Assembly: GCA_945890905.1 (NCBI GenBank)
Contig: CAMDDI010000047.1
Span: forward strand, 1 to 16,394
DNA length: 16,394 nucleotides
Direction of reading: 5' to 3'
Source of the DNA: Bacteriovorax stolpii
GTDB taxonomy: Bacteria > Bdellovibrionota > Bacteriovoracia > Bacteriovoracales > Bacteriovoracaceae
The notes below the pieces were generated by a model. That model saw nothing but the letters and a program-made list of their open reading frames with translations. It was not told the origin of the DNA and ran no database searches. Made by a program: the position numbers and the translations under genes. Shown here piece by piece: positions 1 through 4,890 of this stretch. How positions within the stretch are numbered: the first letter of the stretch is position 1; each line of letters opens with the position of its first letter.

Positions 1-1
1 T

Positions 2-484
2 CCTCATTCAGTATTGGCCCACACAAATATGTCACTTTACCTTATGAAACTTGGAAAAATAGAAGAAGCTGAGGAACAAAAATCATTGGCCACTGTTAAA
101 TCTTTTCAAAAGTTTGGTGAGGAAGCAAAGTTCAAAGAAAGTGTGGAAAAAGAGAAAAGTCAAAAAGCCCAAGAGTGGGCCCAACGTGAGTCCATGTTTA
201 TTCAAGTATTAGAAATTGATGAAGAGGATACTCTGGCTAATTACGGCTTAGGGGCCATTGCCGTGGAAAGAGAAGATTGGGTAAAAGCTCGTATGCATTT
301 AGAAAAAGTGCTCAAAGCAGATCCAAAATATTCAGTGGCCTACCTTGCCTTGGGCCGCGCTCTTTCTGCCCTTAAGCTCAAAGACGAGGCCCGAAAAATT
401 TATGTAGAAGGAATTAAAGTAGCAGCGGCCAAAGGGGACTTGATGCCTGCCAATCAAATGCAATTTGAAATGGACCGACTTTAA
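2..484 (+). CDS. TPR-repeat protein, C-terminal part (5' end outside the window)
   Basis: The reading frame is open from the first complete codon in the window, so the start lies upstream. The visible part has about 160 residues. A helical segment (AHTNMSLYLMKLGKIEEAEE) has the alternating small/aromatic spacing of a TPR. A charged helix follows, then two further TPR units, recognisable as 'LANYGLGAIAVEREDW..A' and 'SVAYLALGRALSALKLKDEA'. TPR arrays are protein-interaction scaffolds; no partner or process can be named. A TTG inside the frame at position 14 could be mistaken for the start but has no ribosome binding site, and the TPR pattern continues above it. The stop codon overlaps that of the convergent gene at 481-484, leaving no room for a terminator between them. 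Confidence 0.75.
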   Translation, partial: PHSVLAHTNMSLYLMKLGKIEEAEEQKSLATVKSFQKFGEEAKFKESVEKEKSQKAQEWAQRESMFIQVLEIDEEDTLANYGLGAIAVEREDWVKARMHLEKVLKADPKYSVAYLALGRALSALKLKDEARKIYVEGIKVAAAKGDLMPANQMQFEMDRL

Positions 485-1707
485 GAGTTTTCTTTGAGAA
501 CTTTTTTAAGGTCTTTAAGTTCTTGTCTGTGGGTTTTAAGTTTCTTCTCCCAAAGCGGGATTTTCTTCTTAAATTTTAAAAGTTCTTTTCGCTGTTCTTG
601 AATAAGCTTCCATCCAGTTTCATTAATAAGACCTTCAGCTTTAGCAGTTTTTAGATCCTGGTAAACATACTCAAGCATCCAATATTCTTCCACTGCTCGC
701 CAGATGATTTTTTCTTTCTCTTTAACTGAAAATAAGTACCAAATTGAATCTTGCTCTTTAGCAGCCGATAGTTCAGAGAAAAACTTAAATGCCCAGAAAA
801 AAGTAAAGTAAGCATGATAAATACCACGCAGAGGGCGTAAAGTTCTTCTCCAGGGAGAATAATAAATAGCTTCAGGCGGCTCTTTAATGAGGGTACCAGT
901 ATTTAGGTAATAATTGAGATGATGGTGACCATTTTCATGCAGAAGATCATCTAAGAGATCTACAAAGTCCCGGTGATAAAGATTGATCATCGACACTCCA
1001 GGAAGCTCCTGGTGTGAATAACTTACAAATTCTTTTTGCTTGATAGGAATAATTAAATCGGTGAAAGCGCTAAATCTCTCCCAAGAGCTTGGAGAGAATT
1101 TCCTAATAACTTTGGTTGCGATCTCAATTCGGTGAGAGAAATTTTTCATCTCTTTAAAATTGGGAGTCATCAAATTGAGCTCTTTGCCTTCTAGGTGGAG
1201 GGTAGTCTCCAAAAGACGCAGAAGTTTACCCTGCTTGGTAAAGTCCCCAAGCGAAGTTTGGGGACGGTAATTTTTGTGAGTGCGATAATTTTTTTGAATT
1301 TGTCGGTGGGCCAAAGTAACCAGATGTTCTTCTAAAACTTTCAAAGCTTGAATTGAAGCTTTCTGTAAGGATTGACCTTTGTTGAGTGCTTTTAAAAATA
1401 CGTCGGCAAATTCGCTTTGATTCCATTTCTCAAACACTTCATCTTCCAACGGATTAAATTCTTCGCCTTGATTGAGACTTAGTTTGGGAATGGCCGAGGC
1501 AAAGAAGAGATAGGTCTGGACTTGTTTTACAAATAACCACTTGAGAGAAGTGACCTCTGCCAGTTCAGTTTTATTTTCCAATATCCATGATTTGAGTTCA
1601 GAAGCCGGTGCCTTTTTTAGAGCTACAAGAATGCTCTTGAATTCTTTCTCATACCTAGATGTTAAGCGTGATTTGAGAAGCCTGTACTGACTAGGGGAGA
1701 ATGTCAT
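481..1707 (-). CDS. HExxH-motif protein resembling alpha-ketoglutarate/HExxH peptide beta-hydroxylases
   Basis: The protein has 408 residues with no signal peptide or membrane segment. The key region has HENGH at residues 257-261 (His257, Glu258, His261). It is followed by 'YYSPWRRTLRPLRGIYHAY' (residues 282-300), in which His298 is the likely third metal ligand. This HExxH plus SPWR...RPL.G..H layout is what I know from the HEXXH-domain family, some members of which hydroxylate beta-carbons of RiPP precursor peptides using iron and alpha-ketoglutarate. It also superficially resembles a zinc protease. The flanking regions are Lys/Glu-rich helices, including a likely coiled coil at the C-terminus. 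No precursor peptide or other RiPP gene is visible nearby. The ATG lies directly against a six-T run and has no ribosome binding site. Its first base falls inside the att-like 15-bp repeat, so the island boundary may have replaced the native leader. The exact substrate is unknown. Confidence 0.6.
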   Translation of the reverse strand: MTFSPSQYRLLKSRLTSRYEKEFKSILVALKKAPASELKSWILENKTELAEVTSLKWLFVKQVQTYLFFASAIPKLSLNQGEEFNPLEDEVFEKWNQSEFADVFLKALNKGQSLQKASIQALKVLEEHLVTLAHRQIQKNYRTHKNYRPQTSLGDFTKQGKLLRLLETTLHLEGKELNLMTPNFKEMKNFSHRIEIATKVIRKFSPSSWERFSAFTDLIIPIKQKEFVSYSHQELPGVSMINLYHRDFVDLLDDLLHENGHHHLNYYLNTGTLIKEPPEAIYYSPWRRTLRPLRGIYHAYFTFFWAFKFFSELSAAKEQDSIWYLFSVKEKEKIIWRAVEEYWMLEYVYQDLKTAKAEGLINETGWKLIQEQRKELLKFKKKIPLWEKKLKTHRQELKDLKKVLKENS

Positions 1708-1720
1708 AAAAAATGGCTGG
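1706..1720. repeat. Distal copy of the tRNA-Asn 3'-end direct repeat (att-like)
   Basis: The sequence ATAAAAAATGGCTGG is identical to 4187-4201. Read on the minus strand it is the last bases of the tRNA (CCAGCCA) followed by T6AT. On its T-arm side, CCGAC is conserved after a short deletion of acceptor-stem bases, so it looks like a truncated tRNA 3' end. It overlaps the start codon of the HExxH gene. Confidence 0.6.
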
Positions 1721-1854
1721 TCGGTTCTCGGTCATCCGAACTTTTCACTCCGCCAGTGTTCCTTACTGATTTTATTGAGTTTTCCGGCATAAGGCCAGAA
1801 GAAGACTTGAGTTCACTCCCGTGACCGGATTACGAAGCGTCTAAAGATGAAAAT

Positions 1855-2095
1855 TTTGTCTAAAAAAATGTGCGACAAGACTGACCTGGGGAGGTTCTAA
1901 GGCTTCTTTTCTGAGTGCGAGAAACTCTCTAAATGTGACTAGAAAATACTTTTCAAGGTCTTCATACCGAAGGTTATTGTTCGCGGATTTCAGAATAGAA
2001 ATGAAAGTGAATCTGGTCTTTCATGAGGAGCCCACAATACTGGTTTGGAGAGTAGAGAAACGTTTCGTTTGCCAAAAGTTTCCAGTCTCGCCTTA
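1855..2095 (+). pseudogene. Decayed recombinase-like 3' fragment, copy B
   Basis: This fragment aligns by eye at roughly 70% over about 220 bp with 3967-4186, in the same orientation. In the frame matching copy A, FFSE.E.L..CD..KIL.K.F.PK.IV can be read. The frame is broken by TAG at 1940-1942 (AAG in copy A) and by a 2-base loss near 1985, after which DFRIEMKVN resumes. Many substitutions between the copies are conservative (K/R, I/V, L/F), so both look descended from a coding sequence. The peptide resembles the C-terminal tail of some serine recombinases, but that assignment is tentative. The rest of the gene-free stretch 1721-2139 shows nothing else that I recognise. Confidence 0.45.
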
Positions 2096-2139
2096 ATAAT
2101 TTCAATTAATTAGAGTGCTGTTTGGCGGAATAATTCTTA

Positions 2140-2168
2140 TTGAATGTTTGTCCGTTAAACCGTACAAT
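2140..2168 (+). promoter_or_regulatory. Sigma-70-type promoter of the toxin-antitoxin operon
   Basis: A -35 box TTGAAT (2140-2145), a 17-bp spacer and a -10 box TACAAT (2163-2168) are seen. The -10 box ends only 5 bases before the toxin ATG at 2174. The predicted transcript would therefore begin at or next to that ATG, giving a leaderless toxin mRNA. Confidence 0.55.
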
Positions 2169-2173
2169 TAACT

Positions 2174-2473
2174 ATGATTAGTTTTTTAAAACTACTTGAA
2201 TACGCTGCTTGGTATGACTCGCAGACCGCAAAGACCAAGACCCAGATTGATGCCCGTCTTCAGCGGATTCAAGAAAATGGACATTACGGACATATCAGGA
2301 AATTAAGTTCAGTCCTTTTTGAAATCAAATTTAATAACGGTAACCGCATTTATTGCACAGAAAGAATAATTGATGGAAAGGTCGTGATTTTAATCCTCGG
2401 AGGAAATAAAAATGGACAAAGCAAAGACATCAAACAAGCTCAAAAAATCGCCGAAAAAATTCATTACGATTAA
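2174..2473 (+). CDS. RelE/ParE-superfamily toxin, addiction-module killer (HigB-like) type
   Basis: The protein has 99 residues, the usual size for type II toxins of this superfamily. It shows the pattern of the 'addiction module killer protein' family: an N-terminal helix with an aromatic W13, a basic helical pair 'AKTKTQIDARLQRI' (residues 19-32), then 'VLFEIKF..GNRIYC' (48-61), and the C-terminal signature 'LILGGNKNGQSKDIKQA' (73-89). Toxins of this fold usually cleave mRNA on the ribosome. The toxin gene comes first and the antitoxin second, the order of HigBA-type operons. The antitoxin start lies inside this gene. No ribosome binding site precedes the ATG at 2174, but a good promoter sits directly upstream, so leaderless translation is likely. 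The specific RNA target cannot be read from the sequence. Confidence 0.88.
   Translation: MISFLKLLEYAAWYDSQTAKTKTQIDARLQRIQENGHYGHIRKLSSVLFEIKFNNGNRIYCTERIIDGKVVILILGGNKNGQSKDIKQAQKIAEKIHYD
2399..2414 (+). promoter_or_regulatory. Strong ribosome binding site that fixes the antitoxin start inside the toxin gene
   Basis: GGAGGA at 2399-2404 lies 7 bases before the ATG at 2412. It lies within the codons for the toxin's LGG signature. It contrasts with the missing site before the toxin, which would favour antitoxin synthesis over toxin synthesis. Confidence 0.7.
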
Positions 2474-2741
2474 TGGAGTTAAGCTTTTTAAGCATGACCC
2501 AAAGGCTATCTTTAAAAAACACAAAGAGATCAAGCTTGCTCTATCTGAGGCTTTTATGGATGGAGACAAAGAAGCTTTTGTGGAAATTCTCGCCGCTTAT
2601 GTCAAAACTCACAATGTATCGGAAGTCTGTCGTCGCACGGGTCTAAGTCGCACTGTCGTATATGAAGCTATTAGCGAGGATGCAAATCCCTCTCTCGACA
2701 CTCTTTTTAGAATCATCACTTCGTTTGAGAAGGCTGCTTAA
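2412..2741 (+). CDS. HigA-like antitoxin (addiction module antidote protein, HTH)
   Basis: The protein has 109 residues. The core at residues 30-107 fits the antidote-protein family that pairs with this toxin type: 'LALSEAFMDGDKEAFVEILA', then a helix-turn-helix at about 69-90 (VSEVCRRTGLSRTVVYEAIS) and 'NPSLDTLFRII'. Such proteins bind and neutralise the toxin and repress their own promoter through the HTH. The first 21 codons or so are read in a second frame over the end of the toxin gene (62-bp overlap). They give a Lys-rich extension before the family core. The start is supported by an excellent ribosome binding site. The gene after it is on the opposite strand. No clear terminator can be made in the 66-bp gap. 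Confidence 0.88.
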   Translation: MDKAKTSNKLKKSPKKFITINGVKLFKHDPKAIFKKHKEIKLALSEAFMDGDKEAFVEILAAYVKTHNVSEVCRRTGLSRTVVYEAISEDANPSLDTLFRIITSFEKAA

Positions 2742-2807
2742 GAGATGCATGGGGGTGGACTAGCAAGGAGCAAAGACATTTTTTGCTGGGTCTTTCTGGT
2801 TTAGCTG

Positions 2808-3521
2808 CTATTTTCGTGGTTTCTTGGGGTTATCTAAGTTGTTCACTTTATTTTCGTCAGGCCTTGCTCTGAGAAAAACGTAGCCCCTGCTATTTTTAAC
2901 GATAACACCATCTACAATGTCTCTTTCTACAAGATAGATCGTATCGGCCTTGTGAAGCCAACCATAGCCTTCAACGAGATACTGAATGATAAGATTTTGC
3001 TTGTTCTTTTTGATATCAATGATCTTTTTCTTAGCTCCAGAATTAGGAACTTCGATGATCTTTCCGGGCTCGCTACCTTCTTTTCTTTCTATCGAAGCGA
3101 CTAGTTTTTCCATTTCTTCATTTGTAAGAGTTTTAATTTGTCTGGTCAATTGGATCCCTGTCCATAATTGAATGTGCTTTTTATATAGCTCCGTATCGTT
3201 GCCATCTTCCTTGGGTGCCCAGACTTCAATTGCTTTAGCCACAGTTCGATTTTGAAAGCTGTCTTGTTGCAAAACTCCAAAAATGGCTTTTCTACCGGTC
3301 TCATAATCTGGAAAAACTGCGAATCCACCAGCCTTGCCAATGGCTCCCAATCTTTTTACTAAGATACCGTTGCCATATCCAATATTCCCTGGATTATTAT
3401 TTCTCCAGTTTCGTCTTCCCCCGAGATAAATAGCGCTTGACCCATCTTCTCGAAAGTAAATAATTCTAAGATCATTAACGACTTCGATTCTAATAAAGGA
3501 AAGTTTTGAAATGCCAGGCAT
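2808..3521 (-). CDS. Peptidoglycan-hydrolase-like protein with RNNNPGN motif (phage virion / secreted-effector type)
   Basis: The protein has 237 residues, with no signal peptide or membrane segment. WRNNNPGNI (39-47), GAIGKAGGFAVFPDYETGRK (59-78) and WAPKEDGNDTELY (101-113) form a recognisable module. It is found in phage structural or virion proteins and in some Rhs or type VI secretion proteins, and is generally taken to act on or bind peptidoglycan. The N-terminal 'DLRIIYFREDGSS.IY.GG' lead-in is also typical. The C-terminal part (about 155-225, ending DGVIVKNSRGYVFLRARPD) may be a separate small domain of the DUF3892 kind; that is a guess. The gene is translationally coupled (TAATG overlap) behind a lipoprotein gene, with GGAG ahead of the start. 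A plausible role is a cell-wall-attacking effector whose partner protects the producer. Catalysis is not proven by the sequence. Confidence 0.65.
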   Translation of the reverse strand: MPGISKLSFIRIEVVNDLRIIYFREDGSSAIYLGGRRNWRNNNPGNIGYGNGILVKRLGAIGKAGGFAVFPDYETGRKAIFGVLQQDSFQNRTVAKAIEVWAPKEDGNDTELYKKHIQLWTGIQLTRQIKTLTNEEMEKLVASIERKEGSEPGKIIEVPNSGAKKKIIDIKKNKQNLIIQYLVEGYGWLHKADTIYLVERDIVDGVIVKNSRGYVFLRARPDENKVNNLDNPKKPRK

Positions 3522-3883
3522 TAAATTTTATCTCCGATTCTTTTGTAAACTCCGTCAATTTCACCTGTTCCGTGACACTGCTCAGAAACCTCTACTCCTG
3601 AATTAACTGTCTGAAAAATGAAGTTGCAATCAGGGTCTGTCCTATCTTTAACAATAACTGAGTATCCTTTAACTTCACCAAAAAAACTGTTTCTTGAGTT
3701 CTTTTTCCCTTTCTCAAATATATCAATGGCGACAGCTTCTTTATCAAAGTGATTTAACACCAACGTGAATTCCCCTGAGGTATGTAGAAAGGTCCCATTC
3801 CAAGGATCGATGACGGCTTTTGTTGTCTGATGAGATCTGCAAGCAGAGAATAGTATTAACATAATCAGGATAAATCTTTTCAT
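3521..3883 (-). CDS. Small lipoprotein, possible periplasmic inhibitor or immunity protein
   Basis: The protein has 120 residues. Residues 1-14 form a lipoprotein signal peptide (MKRFILIMLILFSA) with the lipobox LFSA|C at Cys15. The mature domain is predicted to be mostly beta-strand. It has two further cysteines (Cys86, Cys103) that could form a disulfide, and it ends 'CHGTGEIDGVYKR'. That ending resembles the C-terminal strand of small lysozyme-inhibitor-like lipoproteins, but I would not assign the family on it. The stop codon overlaps the start of the hydrolase-like gene (TAATG at 3521), so the two are co-translated. Lipoprotein first and hydrolase second fits an immunity/effector pair, which is inference only. 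Confidence 0.7.
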   Translation of the reverse strand: MKRFILIMLILFSACRSHQTTKAVIDPWNGTFLHTSGEFTLVLNHFDKEAVAIDIFEKGKKNSRNSFFGEVKGYSVIVKDRTDPDCNFIFQTVNSGVEVSEQCHGTGEIDGVYKRIGDKI

Positions 3884-3889
3884 ATCTTT

Positions 3890-3917
3890 ATTTTAACTTT
3901 TTCAAGTAAGAGCACAA
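3890..3917 (-). promoter_or_regulatory. Possible promoter of the lipoprotein/hydrolase pair
   Basis: On the minus strand TTGTGC (3917-3912), a 16-bp spacer and TAAAAT (3895-3890) are seen. The -10 box is 6 bases from the ATG at 3883, which again implies a very short leader or none. The -35 match is weak. Confidence 0.35.
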
Positions 3918-3957
3918 GTTCCAAAGGGTGCCAGGTTGGATGTATTGCTTCTTCTAA

Positions 3958-4194
3958 GAATGGAAAGTTTGTCACAAAACTTGTGACAAGGAGATCTTTC
4001 AGAAGTTCAAAGCGTTCTTTTCTGAGTTCGAGCGGCTACCTCGTTGTGACAAGAAAATGTTACTGAAATCGTTCATGCCGAAGATTATTGTTCATGATGA
4101 TTTCCGAATAGAAATCAAAGTGAATTCTGTGTTCTATGAAGGATTTGGAAAAACTGGAATGGAGAGTGGAAAAATAGTTCGAGCCAATAAAAAA
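3958..4194 (+). pseudogene. Recombinase-like 3' fragment, copy A, next to tRNA-Asn
   Basis: The plus-strand frame is open from 3958 into the tRNA gene but has no credible start. It codes for a fragment including 'FFSEFERLPRCDKKMLLKSF' followed by MPKIIVHDDFRIEIKVNSVFYE. The charged helix, then 'KIIV...FRIEIKV' beta-strands, recalls the C-terminal tail of serine recombinases; a different source cannot be excluded. The homology to copy B (1855-2095) ends about where the att-like repeat begins. A recombinase gene whose 3' end abuts the att site is a common layout in integrative elements. The reading into the tRNA is an artefact. The gene-free stretch 3884-4194 holds this fragment, an inverted repeat and a possible promoter. 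Confidence 0.45.
3969..3989. repeat. Perfect inverted repeat TTGTCACAA-AAC-TTGTGACAA
   Basis: It has nine-base arms with a 3-base loop. A third copy of the arm, TTGTGACAA, lies at 4044-4052. Degenerate forms occur at the matching places in copy B. Possible roles are a recombinase or repressor binding site, or chance within decayed coding sequence. Confidence 0.5.
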
Positions 4195-4201
4195 TGGCTG
4201 G
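4187..4201. repeat. Proximal copy of the att-like direct repeat, at the tRNA-Asn 3' end
   Basis: It is identical to 1706-1720. It covers the last seven bases of the tRNA gene (including CCA) and the eight bases after them. The T-run after CCA may also help terminate the tRNA transcript. Confidence 0.6.
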
Positions 4202-4270
4202 GAAGGTCGGACTCGAACCGACGACCAACAGATTAACAGTCTGCTGCGCTACCAACTGCGCCACTCCCCA
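4195..4270 (-). tRNA. tRNA-Asn (anticodon GTT)
   Basis: The gene is 76 bases long including an encoded CCA end. The acceptor stem is TGGGGAG/CTTCCCA with one G-T pair. The D-arm has GCGC/GCGC pairing. The anticodon arm GCAGA-CTGTTAA-TCTGT places GTT at 4237-4235. The T-arm is GTCGG-TTCGAGT-CCGAC. U at position 1 and discriminator G fit asparagine tRNAs. It is intact, so integration at its 3' end has kept it functional. Confidence 0.97.
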
Positions 4271-4292
4271 ACTTATGCCTTAAGGTCTGTAA

Positions 4293-4321
4293 TTTATAAA
4301 CCCCACACCATTTATTGTCTA
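4293..4321 (-). promoter_or_regulatory. Promoter of tRNA-Asn
   Basis: On the minus strand TAGACA (4321-4316), a 17-bp spacer and TATAAA (4298-4293) are seen, with five of six consensus matches in each box. The predicted start is about 15 bases before the mature tRNA 5' end. Confidence 0.65.
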
Positions 4322-4404
4322 GCACCTTTTTATGGCCAAACGCTCAACATTTCAGGTGATTAAAAAGCTCAAGTTTTCTGAATAACTGACCGATAAGATC
4401 AGTG

Positions 4405-4890
4405 ATGAAAAAATCATCCTTTGTCCTTCGAGCGCTCAGCATTTTGAGCTTCGAAGAGATACTAAAATTATCCAAGGCGCTCATAGTGAATAAAGTACCG
4501 CTTAAAAAAGCAGCAGGCGAAGAATTGTTCGTTTGGGATGATGCTCCGAGTATAGAGCTGCCTAAGGCCAGTAGCGGGGCAACTGAGGCCAAGGTTCTGC
4601 CCTTTGGCAAATCCAAGTCCCCCTTTATAACCCAAGAAGATATTGATGAGGCCAAGGCCATTGAGGCCAAAAAGCAGGAGGAGTCCTCTACTTTGCTGAC
4701 CTCGGAACTTGTTCTGTGGCAGCGGGAAATTGCCAAAGACTCTGGAGAGGCCATCCAGAAACTCGATGCTTTTAAAGGTTATCAAAAATCTACTGAGATG
4801 TACGTAGTGAAGACTCAAACTCCTGAAGGCAAAGAAAAGATCCGCTTTGCTAACACTAATGGAATTCTCGTTAATAAAAAACAAGCCTAA
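4405..4890 (+). CDS. Unrecognised protein
   Basis: The protein has 161 residues and no family that I recognise. The N-terminus (about 1-37) is basic and hydrophobic, with a helix 'SFEEILKLSKALIVNKVPLK'. The middle (40-75) is Ala/Ser/Pro-rich and looks disordered. Residues 78-125 are a charged helix rich in Glu, Ala and Lys. The last 30 residues (MYVVKTQTPEGKEKIRFANT...) look like beta-strands. A GTG directly before the ATG could also start translation; the ribosome binding site is weak for either. I prefer this frame over the two minus-strand alternatives because those are Ser/Leu/Phe-rich with no domain pattern. Its stop overlaps by 4 bases the stop of the convergent astA gene. Confidence 0.6.
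   Translation: MKKSSFVLRALSILSFEEILKLSKALIVNKVPLKKAAGEELFVWDDAPSIELPKASSGATEAKVLPFGKSKSPFITQEDIDEAKAIEAKKQEESSTLLTSELVLWQREIAKDSGEAIQKLDAFKGYQKSTEMYVVKTQTPEGKEKIRFANTNGILVNKKQA

Larger units (their letters stand above)
1706..4201. mobile_element. Candidate tRNA-Asn-associated genomic island
   Basis: The interval is bounded by two identical 15-bp direct repeats (1706-1720 and 4187-4201). The right-hand copy contains the encoded CCA end of tRNA-Asn and the T-run after it, the usual place for integrase att cores. Beyond the left copy, a further degenerate stretch of tRNA T-arm can be read. The cargo is a toxin-antitoxin pair and a lipoprotein/hydrolase-like pair, both typical accessory genes. 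About 780 bp is non-coding or decayed, unlike the dense neighbouring regions. No intact recombinase lies inside, only decayed fragments near both ends. I infer an old insertion, possibly two in tandem, that is now immobile or mobilised in trans. Confidence 0.6.

Noticed and set aside
1851..2094. Continuous alternative frame in copy B (reads ...VTRKYFSRSSYRRLLFA...)
   Set aside because: It has no ATG and no ribosome binding site. The frame shared with copy A shows more conservative changes, so this one is probably fortuitous.
2742..2807. Hairpins between the antitoxin and the hydrolase-like gene as a terminator
   Set aside because: The stems are only six base pairs with large loops, and the T-run lies inside the loop instead of after the stem.
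3958..4236. Open plus-strand frame running through the tRNA gene as a possible intact small gene
   Set aside because: It has no plausible start with a ribosome binding site, and its end is the tRNA read in the antisense direction, a frequent artefact. Only the part before the tRNA matches the second copy.
4344..4884. Two minus-strand open frames of about 137 codons opposite the gene at 4405-4890
   Set aside because: Their products are Ser/Leu/Phe-rich with no domain or ribosome binding site. The plus-strand frame has a charged, protein-like composition and ends neatly against astA.
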